NCBI GenBank assembly: GCA_014529385.2
Contig: CM043942.1
Coordinates: forward strand, 8,310,001-8,372,000
DNA: 62,000 nucleotides
Direction of reading: 5' to 3'
Source of the DNA: Adiantum capillus-veneris
Taxonomy: Eukaryota; Streptophyta; Polypodiopsida; Polypodiales; Pteridaceae
The notes under the pieces: generated by a model
What the model saw: the letters and a program-made list of their open reading frames with translations, nothing else
What the model was told of the DNA's origin: nothing
The model's database searches: none
Part shown: one piece after another, positions 19,757 through 30,083 of the stretch
Numbering within the stretch: position 1 is the stretch's first letter
Layout of the letters: every line of letters starts with the position of its first letter
Translations under genes and position numbers: made by a program

Positions 19757-20350
19757 ATGCGTTGCCATTACTGTAAAGCTAATGATCACTTTATCAAGCA
19801 GTGTCCTAAGTTGAAAGCCAAAGATGCTAGGAAGAAAGAGGGTGGTTCCATTGCAAATGCTAGTTCCACTGCAAATGCAGCTATTGTTGAGTCTTCTGTG
19901 AAAGGAGACTGTGATGCTTATGTTGCTGCAGAATGGGCTTTTAGTGCAGAGTATACCTATAATCCTGATGTCCATGATACATGCATGTTAGTTGCGGTAG
20001 ATTCACATGTGTGGTATTTTGATAGTGGTGCTATAAAGCACATTACATCACGTTCTGATTTGTTCACCTCTCTTGAGTCTGTCCCTCATGGAAATTCAGT
20101 TACTTGTCCCAACAATGCCTCTTATCCGATTCAAGGAGTTGGAAAGATAGTTCTTACTGCTGCAAATGGCAGTTCTTTCACACTTGTTGATGCACTTTAT
20201 GTACCTGGGATCAAGAAGAATCTTTTGGTGTTATCTGCACTTGCTAGACTTGGTCTTGTACTCAAATTTGTGGATGATAGATGTACAATACATGATCTCA
20301 GTTTCAATGATGAAATTATCGCATCTGGCATTTTGTCGTGGGTTGTATAA
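19757..20350 (+). pseudogene. copia A zinc knuckle and aspartic protease
   Basis: A single open stretch of 197 codons. Residues about 3-16 form a CCHC knuckle (CHYCKANDHFIKQC, CX2CX4HX4C) that binds the RNA genome in the capsid. Near residue 91 the protease site reads WYFDSGAIKHIT, the copia DSGA motif with Ile following where Ser or Thr is usual. It ends in the YVPGIKKNLLVLSAL segment that follows the protease in copia polyproteins. The frame breaks at 20350, before the pre-integrase domain. Confidence 0.8.
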
Positions 20351-20726
20351 GCTCACTTTGTATGACAAGTGTGGGCAAAATTTTGCAAATGCAGTTGTGG
20401 ATTCTAAGTCTATTTCAGATGCAAAACTTTGGCATGCACGTTTTGGATATCTGAACTTTCCTAGTTTGTTGCGTTTGCAAAAATCTGATATGGTTGCTTC
20501 TTTGCCGCCTCTTGAAGCACCTATCAAACATGTTTGTGAAGGTTGTATTTTGGGTAAGATGCAGCGTTTGAAGTTTCCAAAGGATGGTTCAGTTAGGGCC
20601 ACATGCAGGTTGTAGCTTGTGCATAGTGATGTTTGTGGGCCCATGCAAACTCCGTCCTTGGGCAATTACCTTTACTTTGTGACTTTTATTGATGATTACT
20701 CTAGGCATGCATGATTACTTCTCATT
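20351..20726 (+). pseudogene. copia A GAG-pre-integrase and integrase start, then deletion
   Basis: In the next frame the sequence gives LWHARFGYLNFPSLLRLQK and later CEGCILGKMQRLKFP, the zinc-binding N-terminal region of copia integrase. It continues with LVHSDVCGPMQT-like and YFVTFIDDYSRH sequence carrying the first catalytic Asp. The core is cut off at about 20710, where reverse transcriptase sequence begins. Confidence 0.75.
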
Positions 20727-21365
20727 GTGGTTCTTTATGTGGATGATTTGTTGATCACTGGACCAAATGAGAGACATATTGCTGAATTTAACGCTGATTT
20801 GAATGCTACTTTCAAGATGAAAGATTTGGGGCTATTGCATCATTACTTGGGTATACAGTTTAAGCAGTGTGATGGTGGTATCGCCTTGTGTCAGAAAAGT
20901 TACATAGAAACATTGCTATGTAAGTTTGGACTTGAGGATTGCAAACCTATTGCCACTCCCATGGAAACAGGTTTGAAACCGAGTCTTCATGATGTTGGTG
21001 ATCCTGCTGATGTCACTCTTTACCAAATTGTTGTTGGTTGCCTCATTTATGTATGCAACACGAGGCCATATATTCAGTTTGTAGTCTCGCAGGTCACCAG
21101 ATTTATGCATAGCCCAGGGTCTAAGCATTAGCAGGCTGTCAAGAGGATTTTCATCTACATGAGTGGCACTTTACATCTTGGCTTGTTTTATCCCAAGGGG
21201 GGATCATTGCTGCCATACTTACGTGCTTTTTTGGACTCAGATTGGGCTGGTTGTTTTGACACACGAGTGTCCGTAAGTGGTTTTTGTTTCATGCTTGGAA
21301 GTTCATGTATATCATGGTTGAGCAAGAAGCAACCTACTGTGGAAACTTCTAGTTGTGAGGCTGAG
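20727..21365 (+). pseudogene. copia A reverse transcriptase C-terminal half and RNase H (5' piece)
   Basis: It opens with VLYVDDLLITG, carrying the catalytic YVDD, followed by FKMKDLGLLHHYLGI and the RT thumb. After a stop at 21129 the same frame resumes, reaching LRAFLDSDWAGCFDTRVSVSGFC and SSCISWLSKKQPTVE, the RNase H core. The next codons read Glu-Ala-Glu at 21357-21365, exactly where the younger element is inserted. The reading frame resumes with Tyr-Arg-Ala-Val at 26918. Confidence 0.85.
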
Positions 21366-21557
21366 TGTTGGGGTATAAAGCCCAATGTGGTCGCCCAGGT
21401 AAGTGGGCGGGCCGCCAGGTATGTACACATATTCTTTTGTAAAAACCTAATAAGAACTCACTATGCTCTACACATTACAGTAGAGCGAGTTCACCATATC
21501 GTCGTGCTCTTCTTCTCGCACTCTCTCTCGTGTCGCACTTCCGCTCGTACTCCTTCA
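21366..21557 (+). repeat. 5' LTR of the young copia element (192 bp)
   Basis: Starts TGTTGGGGTATAAAG and ends CTCCTTCA. The TATAAA a few bases from the LTR start is the only TATA-like sequence, so U3 would be extremely short, or the promoter lies elsewhere in the LTR. It differs from the 3' LTR only near the right end (T here, C there, in CTCTCG(T/C)GTCG). Confidence 0.93.
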
Positions 21558-21559
21558 AC

Positions 21560-21571
21560 TGGTATTAGAGC
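21560..21571 (+). promoter_or_regulatory. Primer-binding site (initiator Met-tRNA)
   Basis: TGGTATTAGAGC, two bases after the LTR. It differs at one position from the plant initiator-Met tRNA site TGGTATCAGAGC seen elsewhere in this window. Confidence 0.85.
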
Positions 21572-22654
21572 TCAGATCGAGGCTCGGGGCAGCACTGCAG
21601 GAGGCTAGAGTCACAAGCTCAGATTGGAGTGAAATTCGACAGGCGAAGACACGGCCCCAAATCCTGTGGGATAGCCCAAAGGGCTTGGTGTGCTCAGAAT
21701 TTCATTCTGAGGTCATCTCGGCCACCGTTCGGCTTCGACAAAGGTCTGCGCAAGCCATTTTCGACTACGTGGTCTCCACGGGTGCAGATCCGACTCTGCA
21801 AATTTGGGGTTTTCGGCTTACGACTGCAGGTGCTCAGGATATCGACACTCTCAGAGTGTTGATTTGTGATGTCTACACATCGAAGGACGGCTCACAGTTC
21901 TTGGAGGCGTGTCACATACGACACGGGCGCATCTACACACAGACTGTAGGCGACATCCACTAGTTCATCAGGTAGCTTGTGTTTGCTGCTTGATATTCCA
22001 GATTTCATCCTGACATTGCAGGTACTTCCACATGGGATGTATTGTCAGAGATGATGTATGTCTGTTGAGGGTTTGCTGGCTGTGAGTCACGCAGCAAACA
22101 ACCTCCGCAGCGGTTACAGCATACACTGGGAAATTTGTGGATGTATGACTTTGTGGGAAGTCTATGTACTGTCAGATTTACTGCAGCCTTTGTTGAGGAT
22201 CGAGTGAGGTTTTATTGAGCTGGGGGATTCTCGAATGTTGAGATCCTTTCGGTGATACAGGTCTTGGAGCGATCCCTCGAGCACCCTTAGATAGGCAGCT
22301 AGGATGTATTGACTGTGAGTTAGACAGTTGGGATTGCATCTTTGCTTTACTGCCGTTGAGGCATTGTCACGGTCTATGCTTACAGGACAGTGACAGGACA
22401 GTGAGAGACAGTACAGGTGCAGGACAGGTTTACCCGCAGCTTACAGTGTCAGAGAGACAATGTTTTTGAGCTGTTTTTTGGTCTGTTTTTTGAGTACACC
22501 AGAGCCATTTTACAAAGGAGACTCTGCCGAAATTTATGCAGAATCTGAAGCTTTCTTGGTTCATTTGACAGGTTGATATTGGTTCAGAGGTCAGTTTATA
22601 GGGGAAACTCTGCCGAATTTTTCCCAGAAAAGTAAACTACTGTGAAGCGTAGCT

Positions 22655-24205
22655 ATGGCTGGATCACACGACACTGCTCTTTACAATATCAAGAAGCTGG
22701 ATGGAACCAATTTCCCATTGTGGAAGAAGCAGATTTGGAACGTGTTGGTACAAAAGAAGCAGATAAAACCTATAAAGCTCAAGGGGATAAAACCAGAAGA
22801 TATGGACGTAGATGAATGGAGCGAAATGGATGAATTGGCACTTTCTACCATTATGCTGACTTTGGCAAAAAGCGTTTACTTCAATGTAGCAGACGAGATT
22901 TCGGCTTATCAAGCATGGTTAAAGCTGAGTGATCTTTATGAGAAGCAGAGTGCACCTTCACAGGTATACTGGCTTAAGAAGCTTGTTGACTTGAAGATGA
23001 AAGAAGGGACACCTATGTCCAATCATCTGAATGAATTCAACACAATCTACAGTCAGTTGTTAGCTCAAGGTGTCAAGTTTGATGAACTTGTTAGAGCTAT
23101 GTTCCTGTTGATCACATTGCCGAAAAGTTGGGACACTTTTCGCACAGCTTTGAGTAATTCTGCACCTCCAGATGGTTTGAACATAGCAGGTGTAGAAGGA
23201 AGTCTTCTTACTGAAGAAACCAATAGAAAGACAATGGACAAAGGCAAAGGAACAGCCTTAGTTGTCAGGGGAAGGACCAAAGAAAAGTACAAAGGTGGAA
23301 AGAGGAATCAGTCTCGTAGCAAGTCCCGCAGTGCTAAAGGCAAGAGTGACATAGAATGCTACCATTGTGGCAAGAAGGGTCACATGAAAAGAGACTGCAG
23401 AGAATGGAAAGCAGAAAAAGGCAAAGAGAAAGCTGAAGACCATGGTGAGAAGAACAAGTCCTCAGTGAAGATTCAAGAAATAAATGTGAACACTGTTGCA
23501 GAGGATGACAGTCTAGTGTCAGGAGACATCTACTTCTTGAAGAATACAATGGACTCAGCTCTTCTTACAGCATCTGATGGAAATGCTCTGAGTGACTGGA
23601 TTATAGACTCAGGGGCATCACTTCATGTGTCTCCAAACAAGGAGTGGTTTACCTCTTATGTGACCACTAAAGATCATGTTCGGCTAGGCAATGGGCAGAC
23701 ATGTGAGATCTTAGGTGTTGGAGATGTTCAATTGAAGTTTCAGAATGGCTCTTCTTTCACGCTGAAGAATGTGAGACATGTTCCCGCAATTACAAAGAGC
23801 TTGATCAGCACAGGTTTACTTGATGATGCTGGCTACGTCACCACTTTTGGACAGAACATGTGGAAGATATCCAAGGGTTCTATGACAGTGGCACATGGAG
23901 TAAAGTCTGGAGGACTTTACATGATTTATGTATCAAATGTCTCTAAAAATGTAATCAATGTAACCGAGCAGCCGAACGTTTCTTTGTGGCATAGCCGGTT
24001 AGGACATATGTCCAAGAAGGGAATGGAAATCTTGTCTCGTTTGGTTATTTGCCTGGCTTTTCATTTAATGATTTTGAATTCTGTGAACATTGTCTGTATG
24101 GTAAGCAAACACAGCAGCCACATAAGCATAGAAGCAATAGAAGAGATACACAGTTGGCACTTGTTCATAGTGATTTGTGTGGACCTATGCCTAACCTATC
24201 TCTAG
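22655..24205 (+). CDS. copia gag, zinc knuckle, protease and pre-integrase (5' segment of a broken polyprotein)
   Basis: The ATG at 22655 lies 1.1 kb after the primer site. Residues 1-200 are a copia gag (LDGTNFPLWKKQIW near the start, then a helical UBN2-type core). A Lys/Arg/Ser-rich linker follows, then a CCHC knuckle (C235, C238, H243, C248) and the protease active site D318-S-G-A. The GAG-pre-integrase sequence LWHSRLGHMSKKG comes near residue 445. The authentic frame is lost near 24045 where one base is missing in a short G run, so the last 50 or so residues are out-of-frame. It would still give gag and protease. Confidence 0.9.
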   Translation: MAGSHDTALYNIKKLDGTNFPLWKKQIWNVLVQKKQIKPIKLKGIKPEDMDVDEWSEMDELALSTIMLTLAKSVYFNVADEISAYQAWLKLSDLYEKQSAPSQVYWLKKLVDLKMKEGTPMSNHLNEFNTIYSQLLAQGVKFDELVRAMFLLITLPKSWDTFRTALSNSAPPDGLNIAGVEGSLLTEETNRKTMDKGKGTALVVRGRTKEKYKGGKRNQSRSKSRSAKGKSDIECYHCGKKGHMKRDCREWKAEKGKEKAEDHGEKNKSSVKIQEINVNTVAEDDSLVSGDIYFLKNTMDSALLTASDGNALSDWIIDSGASLHVSPNKEWFTSYVTTKDHVRLGNGQTCEILGVGDVQLKFQNGSSFTLKNVRHVPAITKSLISTGLLDDAGYVTTFGQNMWKISKGSMTVAHGVKSGGLYMIYVSNVSKNVINVTEQPNVSLWHSRLGHMSKKGMEILSRLVICLAFHLMILNSVNIVCMVSKHSSHISIEAIEEIHSWHLFIVICVDLCLTYL

Positions 24206-25051
24206 GGGGAGCTTCTTACTTTATGAATTTATAGATGATTACTCGAGGAAAGTATGGGTTTACTTTCTCAAGCAAAGGATGAAGCGTTTAGTGTTTTCAA
24301 AACGTTTGTGACACTTGTGGAGAATCAGAGTGGCAAGAAGCTTAAATGCTTACGCACTGACAATGGTGGAGAGTATGTTTCAAAGGCCTTTCAGGACTTT
24401 TGTGAGTCAAAAGGTATAAAACGTGAACTTACTGCTCCTTACAATCCTCCTCAAAATGGTGTTGCTGAGAGGATGAATAGGACCATACAAGAGAAGGTCA
24501 GAAGTATGTTGTCTAATGCACAGCTGCCAAATGGGTTTTGGGCTGAAGCTGTATCAACAGCTGTTCATCTTGTAAATAGATCTCCTAGCAAGGTTTTGCA
24601 GAAGGATTCAGTGCCAGAGATGGTATGGTCAGGCAAAATGCCCTCATACAAGCATCTCAGTGTCTTTGGCTGTGAGGCATATACTCATGTTCCAAAGGAA
24701 TTTAGGAACAAACTTGAGCCAAAGAGTAGAAAGTGCATCTTTCTAGGCTATGGTAATTCTGGTGAGATGGGGTACAGACTTTGGGATCCCGAATCCAGAA
24801 AGGTTGTCCGCAGCAATGATGTTCACTTTAATGAATCCAAATATCATTCTAAACCAGAGAGGGTTGAGGAGATTAGAAGAGTTGTCTTCCAAGAAGATGG
24901 ACCTGCACGTGCAAGACAAAATGTCAGGGCTCAAGAGGAGCAAGGACAGGATAGAGTGGAACCACAGGTTGTGGCTGAGAGCCTGAGCCACCTATTGTGC
25001 GTAGATCTGGACATGTCACGCGACCTCCTGATAGGTTTGTTCCATGTATGA
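24046..25051 (+). pseudogene. copia integrase (frameshifted segments)
   Basis: Three consecutive frames cover the integrase. The first has the CEHCLYGKQ zinc-binding end and VHSDLCGPM with the first catalytic Asp. Near 24228 one base is missing in a T run, and near 24275 one in an A run. From 24254 the open frame carries RTDNGGEYVSKAF (second Asp) and NGVAERMNRTI (Glu), a D-35-E pair. The GYRLWDPESRKVV region after the core follows. Near 24980 another one-base loss in a C run moves the frame again. All catalytic residues are present; only the frame is broken. Confidence 0.88.
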
Positions 25052-25392
25052 ACTATGTCATGTTGACTGATTGCAATGAGCCTTCATGTTACAAGGAAGC
25101 AGTGCAAATGAAGGACTCCGGGAATTGGCAATTGGCCATGCAGTCAGAGATGATAGCTCTGCATAAAAACCAGACATGGAAGCTAGTTAAATTACCACGG
25201 GGCAAAAAGGCTCTACCCTGTAAATGGGTTTACAGGTATAAGATCACCGCTCATGCTAGTCAACCAAAGTACAAAGCAAGGCTTGTTGCCAAGGGCTTTA
25301 AGCAAGAACAAGGCATTGACTTTGATGAAGTCTTCTCTCCGGTGGTCAAGATGACTACATTGAGATGCTTTCTTGCATTGGTTGCCATATAA
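24997..25392 (+). pseudogene. copia reverse transcriptase, N-terminal part ending in a stop
   Basis: Begins after the integrase-RT linker ([11 protein letters not shown]) and runs through [12 protein letters not shown] and [27 protein letters not shown], the hallmark copia RT fingers. It ends at an in-frame TAA (25390-25392). The frame continues unchanged beyond it, so this is a nonsense change and not a domain end. Confidence 0.9.
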
Positions 25393-25395
25393 GAT

Positions 25396-26631
25396 TTGGT
25401 GTTGCACCAAATGGATGTCAAGACAGCGTTCTTACATGGTGATTTAGATGTGGAAATTTACATGCAGCAGCCAGAAGGGTTTGTTGAGAAAGGCAAGGAA
25501 GATTGGGTATGCCAGTTGTTAAAGAGTCTTTATGGCTTAAAACAATCACCGAGGGCATGGTACCATAAATTCCACAAGTTTATGCTTTCTCAAGGCTACA
25601 AACGTAGTGAGTTCGATCACTGTCTATATACAAAGAAGGCTAAGGATGGCAGTTGGCTGATCCTTATTTTGTATGTGGATGACATGTTGATTGCTGGCAA
25701 GCACTTGGAAGAAATTTCAGCTTTGAAGTCAAAGATGGCAAAATCGTTTGACATGAAAGACATGGGTGAGGCAAGTCATATACTTGGTATGCGCATTGAG
25801 AGAGACAGATCAAAGAAGTTGATTTGGTTATCTCAAACAGAGTATATTGACAAGGTTTTGCAACGTTTCAATATGGAGAAGGGAAAGGCATTGAGTGTTC
25901 CATTGCCACCATATGTGAAACTTAGCAAACAAGATTGTCCTGTGTCTGAGGAAGAACAGGCTGAAATGGATAAGATTCCATATGCGTCTGTAGTGGGTAG
26001 TTTGATGTATGCAATGATTGCTACTCGCCCAGACATTGCATTTGCAGTGGGAGTAGTAAGTCGATACATGTCAAACCCAGGCAAGAAACATTGGGAGGCA
26101 GTGAAAGGAATATTGAGATACCTGAAAGCTACAAAGAGTATGTGTATATGCTATGGGAGTCAGGAGCTAAGTGTAAAGGGTTTTACAGACTCAGATTATG
26201 CAGGTGACTTAGACAACCGAAGGTCTACGTCAGGGTATGTCTTTACATTGGCTGGTGGAGCAGTATCATGGCGTTCTAGATTACAAGATTGTGTTACTCA
26301 GTCTACTACAGAGGCTGAATATGTTGCAGCATCAGAGGCATGCAAAGAATCAATTTGGCTTAATCGACTAGTAACAGATTTGGGAATCAAAGAAGAGATA
26401 CCTATGTTATATTGTGATAGTCAAAGTGCTATACAATTGGCTCGCAATCCAGTTTATCACTCAAAGACAAAGCATGTGGATGTGAAGTATCATTTCATCA
26501 GGGAAATGCTTGAGGATAAGCAACTTCAGCTTGTCAAAGTTCACACCACAGAAAATCCTGCTGATCCACTTACAAAAGGACTTCCCTCAGAGAGCTTTTC
26601 GCATTTTCGCAAGCAGTTAGGTGTAGGGTAG
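25396..26631 (+). CDS. copia reverse transcriptase (palm to thumb) and RNase H
   Basis: 411 codons in the same frame as the preceding segment. MDVKTAFLHGDLDVEIYM and the catalytic YVDD (about residue 93, in LILYVDDMLIAG) mark the RT palm. The RNase H part has FTDSDYAGDLDNRRSTSGY (Asp), STTEAEYVAASEA (Glu), YCDSQSAIQLARNP (Asp) and the end motif NPADPLTKGLP. It stops at TAG 26629-26631, about 80 bp before the purine tract, which is the usual end of a copia polyprotein. Confidence 0.92.
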   Translation: MVLHQMDVKTAFLHGDLDVEIYMQQPEGFVEKGKEDWVCQLLKSLYGLKQSPRAWYHKFHKFMLSQGYKRSEFDHCLYTKKAKDGSWLILILYVDDMLIAGKHLEEISALKSKMAKSFDMKDMGEASHILGMRIERDRSKKLIWLSQTEYIDKVLQRFNMEKGKALSVPLPPYVKLSKQDCPVSEEEQAEMDKIPYASVVGSLMYAMIATRPDIAFAVGVVSRYMSNPGKKHWEAVKGILRYLKATKSMCICYGSQELSVKGFTDSDYAGDLDNRRSTSGYVFTLAGGAVSWRSRLQDCVTQSTTEAEYVAASEACKESIWLNRLVTDLGIKEEIPMLYCDSQSAIQLARNPVYHSKTKHVDVKYHFIREMLEDKQLQLVKVHTTENPADPLTKGLPSESFSHFRKQLGVG

Positions 26632-26709
26632 TACATCACTTCTGTACATCTCTTGTATATTAGCTTGTATAGTAGCTTCTCTCACACTTAAAGTACCACA
26701 TTGGACTTT

Positions 26710-26720
26710 AAGTGGGAGGT
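26710..26720 (+). promoter_or_regulatory. Polypurine tract of the young copia element
   Basis: AAGTGGGAGGT immediately before the TG of the 3' LTR; it primes plus-strand DNA synthesis. The same tract precedes the copia LTR at 55420. Confidence 0.85.
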
Positions 26721-26912
26721 TGTTGGGGTATAAAGCCCAATGTGGTCGCCCAGGTAAGTGGGCGGGCCGCCAGGTATGTACACATATTCTTTTGTAAAAA
26801 CCTAATAAGAACTCACTATGCTCTACACATTACAGTAGAGCGAGTTCACCATATCGTCGTGCTCTTCTTCTCGCACTCTCTCTCGCGTCGCACTTCCGCT
26901 CGTACTCCTTCA
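26721..26912 (+). repeat. 3' LTR of the young copia element (192 bp)
   Basis: 191 of 192 bases match the 5' LTR by eye. It ends CTCCTTCA and is followed directly by the CTGAG target duplicate. Confidence 0.93.
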
Positions 26913-27046
26913 CTGAGTACAGGGCAGTCTTTAGAACTACGGTGTAAGGTTTCCAGTTTCTGAAACCTTAAAGGTTGTATAAAGCTTAATCAAACTGATA
27001 TGATTATTGAAAAAGCAATGTAGAATTGTCCGACCATGGCAAATAT
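26913..27046 (+). pseudogene. Continuation of copia A copy 1 after the nested insertion
   Basis: 26913-26917 is the target-site duplicate. 26918 onwards reads Tyr-Arg-Ala-Val in frame with the Glu-Ala-Glu before the insertion, the usual RNase H order. After about eight codons the frame degrades into a stop at 26943. No LTR of family A follows before the next block starts at 27047. Confidence 0.75.
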
Positions 27047-27544
27047 TGGTATTTTTGGAATCTTAAGCACAACAAACCCTGGGCTAGAAATTTTTAGAAT
27101 TGAATTCCGATAAAAATTGGCATAATTATGACCCCTGGAAGTTTACACTGTGAATTGAGTAAAATAAGGGTTGCAGTAATCATTTAAGCATAGACTTTAT
27201 TAAAGGCCTCCTAGATATTTACAAGATATTTACCAATTAAGCAAAAATAGGTCAAAATATAGCAGAATTGATATTTTAAATGCTGGCAGGTAATGGGAGG
27301 GTCATCACTGACCTGCCAGGGACTCATTTAGCAGCAGCGGGCGTTTTTTGACCTGTAGGGGACTGCTTGAACTGCAAGCAACTGCCTTTTTCAGCCAGTG
27401 AGAGCTTATGAGTGCTAGAAAACTATAAATAGGACCCCTAGCTTCACATTTTACACAGACTCGGAGCCTTGATACTCTCTCTCTCATCTAGAGAGAACAC
27501 TACGCAAAAATCAGTAGAGATTAATCTCTAATTGATTAACCTAA
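27047..27544 (+). repeat. LTR-like promoter block, copy 1
   Basis: Starts TGGTATTTTTGGAATC. It is repeated with moderate divergence at 33057-33540, both in plus orientation. It contains a TATA box (TATAAATA, 27424-27431), followed about 50 bp later by a CT-rich run as in a plant transcription start region. The TG start and the sharp shared left boundary suggest an LTR. Its right end and partner are not certain because the two copies diverge after about 490 bp. Confidence 0.6.
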
Positions 27545-27749
27545 ACGGTAATTAGTCTAATCTTTCTTAATTAGCAAGGTTACATTAAGCTATTTTGTTA
27601 ATAAATCAAAGATTAGGCCTATGTATACTCATAAACCTCTCTTAATTAATTAATCTCTGCTGATTATTGTAATTAAGCTTAGTAAAATTAAGCTAATTAA
27701 TTATCCTATCATATTAGGGCTGAAATTAGCCAAATTAACCATGAATTAA
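27545..27749. other. A-T-rich transition into the tandem array
   Basis: TTAATTA-rich sequence with no recognisable unit boundary; probably degenerate copies of the array that follows. Confidence 0.35.
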
Positions 27750-29560
27750 TGGTAAATATCAAAGTTGCATTAGATAGTTATTAAGATAAGAAAATTATCC
27801 TATCATTTTTGAGTAATTTTTCTAATTAATTAGGTAGAATTACTCTATTTTTTGAGAAAATTAAATAGAGAAAATTAGGAAATTGATTTCAAGTGCTGTG
27901 ATATTTTTATCAGTGGTTAATTAGGTGTTAAGAAACCCGTGATAATTAGGACAAGCTCAAATAATTAATCTAGCTAATTACTTTAGCAAAAATACTCTAT
28001 TTTTTGAGCAATTTAAATAGGGAAAATTAGTAAATTGATTTCAAATATTGTGATATATTTATCAGTGGTTAATTAGGTGTTAAGAAACCTGTGATGATTA
28101 GGAGAAGATTAGATAATTCATCTAGCTAATTACTTTAGCGGAAATACTCTATTTTTTAAGCCATTTAATTAGGGGAAATTAGTAAATTGATTTCAAATGC
28201 TATGATATATTCATCAAAGGTTAATTAGGTATTAAGAAACCTGTGATAATTAGGAGAAGCTCAGATAATCAATCTAGATAATTACTTTAGTAGAAATGCT
28301 CTATTTTTTGAGCAATTTAAATAGGGGAAATTAGTAAATTGATTTCAAATGCTGTGATATATTTATCAGTGGTTAATTAGATGTTAGAAAAACCGTGATA
28401 GTTAGGAGAATCTCAGATATTTAATCTAGATAATTACTTTAGCAGAAATACTCTAGCTTTAGAGAAAATTAAATAGGGAAAATTAGTAAACTGATTTCAA
28501 ATGCTGTGAGATATTTAGTAGTGGTTGATTAGGTGTTAAGAAATCCATGATATTTAGTAGAAGCTACGATAATTAATCTAGCTAATTACTTTAGCAAAAA
28601 TACTGTATTTTTTAGATAATTTAAATAGGGGAAATTAGCAAATAGGTTCAAATTAAATTGAGTTATTTATTAGAGATTAATTAGATGTTAAAAAATCCTT
28701 GATAATTATGCTAATCTCAGATAATTAGTTTAACTAATTATCTTAGTGGAATTACGCTGTTTTTATGGGTAAATTAAAGGGGGAAATTAGTAAATCATGC
28801 GCTACAATTACATACTATTTATTAGAGCTGTATTATAGGGTAAAGAGGCCGTGATAATTATGCCAAGGTTAGAAAAGTAGTATAGGTATTTATCAAAGTC
28901 AAATTATACTATGTCTAGCTAAAAATTAAAGGGAAAAATTAGTAAATCATGTGCTATAATTACATGCTATTTATCAAAGCTGTATTATATGGTAAAGAGG
29001 CTGTGATAATTATTCCAAGGTTAGAAAAGTAGTATAGATATTTATCTAAGTCAAATTTTACTATTTCTAGCTAAAATCTAAAGAGGGAAATTAGTAAATC
29101 ATGTGTTATAATTACATGCTATTTATCAGAACTTTAATATAGGGTGAAAAGGCCGTGATAATTATGCCAAGGTTAGAAAAGTAGTATAGATATTTATCTA
29201 AGTCAAATTATACTATTTCTAGCTAAAAACTAAAGAGGGAAATTAGTAAATCATGGTATTACATACTATTTATCAGAGCTAGATTACATGATGAAAAGGC
29301 CATGATAATGATGTCAAAGTTAGAAACTTAGTATAGATATTTATCTAAGTTAAACTATCCTAATTTTGGGTGAAATTTCAAAGGGGAAATTAGTAAATAA
29401 TGCTATATGATTGCATTCTATTTATCACAATTAGCTTACATAATAAAGAGGTCGTCATAAATATGTCAAGGTTAGAAAAGTAGAATAAATATTTATTTAA
29501 GTCAGATTATCTTAATTTGAGCTAAAAATTGAAGATGAAAATTATATAATTAAGTTGGAA
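27750..29560 (+). repeat. Tandem array of about 152-bp units, 11-12 copies
   Basis: The same landmark (GGTTAATTAGGTGTTAAGAAAC in early units, drifting to GCTGTATTATAGGGTAAAG later) recurs near 27915, 28067, 28219, 28371, 28523, 28675, 28827, 28979, 29131, 29278 and 29431. The step is almost exactly 152 bp. Units are very A-T-rich, decay progressively from left to right, and contain GAAATTAGTAAATTGATT. There is no coding capacity. The array sits between an LTR-like promoter and a short gag-like start, so it looks like a retrotransposon untranslated-region satellite. Confidence 0.9.
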
Positions 29561-30083
29561 AATAATAAGATAATTACCAAAGGTCAAATATATCCCTGTC
29601 TACTTGTGGTAATTATACCATAGTTATATAGTGAGGTTAGTAAATTATAATTGACCAAAAGTCCTATTTTTAGCAAATGATTAATTAAAACAAATAGACT
29701 TTGTGGTTAAAAGTTTTTAGAAAAATTATAGTACGTGTAAACCTATGATATCAAATTAAGGAAATGAAATCTTTAAGAGAAATTAAATACATTAAATATT
29801 AAGCCCAAAATAAGTAGATTATTAGTTTAAAAGTTGATGGGAAAATTTGGAAAAAGATATAGAAACTTATAAGAAAGTTAGGAGAGCTTAGAAAACCCTT
29901 AGGGAAATGGTGGAAAAAGCTATCATGCCTATATAGTAAAATAAGAAATTACTAGGTCAAGAATTTATCAATTAAGACTATAAATTTAACCTTGGATGGG
30001 TTACGGTTGAATACAAAGGTTAAGTTTAGATTTTGAATTATTTACCTAATGATTAGACGTCCTTTTTATAAAGATAAGAAGTT
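29561..30083. other. A-T-rich leader
   Basis: No repeats with the 152-bp step and no gene. It leads directly to the ATG at 30084. Confidence 0.4.

Larger units (their letters stand above)
18660..21365 (+). mobile_element. Decayed Ty1/copia element, family A, copy 1 (5' leader to RNase H), interrupted at 21365
   Basis: This remnant carries gag, zinc knuckle, protease and GAG-pre-integrase. It then jumps from the start of the integrase core (FIDDYSRH near 20685) straight to the reverse transcriptase YVDD region, so most of integrase and the RT fingers are deleted. It has many stops and frameshifts. A second copy of the same family lies on the minus strand at 41494-45362, and a 3' stub is at 31345-31959. 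Homology with the minus copy runs from about 18690 through the GAG-pre-integrase part. The element does not end at 21365: its RNase H codons resume at 26918 after a nested element. Confidence 0.85.
21366..26912 (+). mobile_element. Young, nearly complete Ty1/copia retrotransposon (5,547 bp), Tork/TNT1-like
   Basis: It is bounded by 192-bp LTRs (TG...CA) that differ at one base, and by a perfect CTGAG target duplication (21361-21365, 26913-26917). It has an initiator-Met primer site, a purine tract and the copia domain order gag, zinc knuckle, protease, integrase, RT and RNase H. The polyprotein is broken by four single-base losses and one stop. The LTR near-identity points to recent insertion. 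The Tork/TNT1-like assignment is a judgement from the overall look of the RT and integrase and was not tested. Confidence 0.93.
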
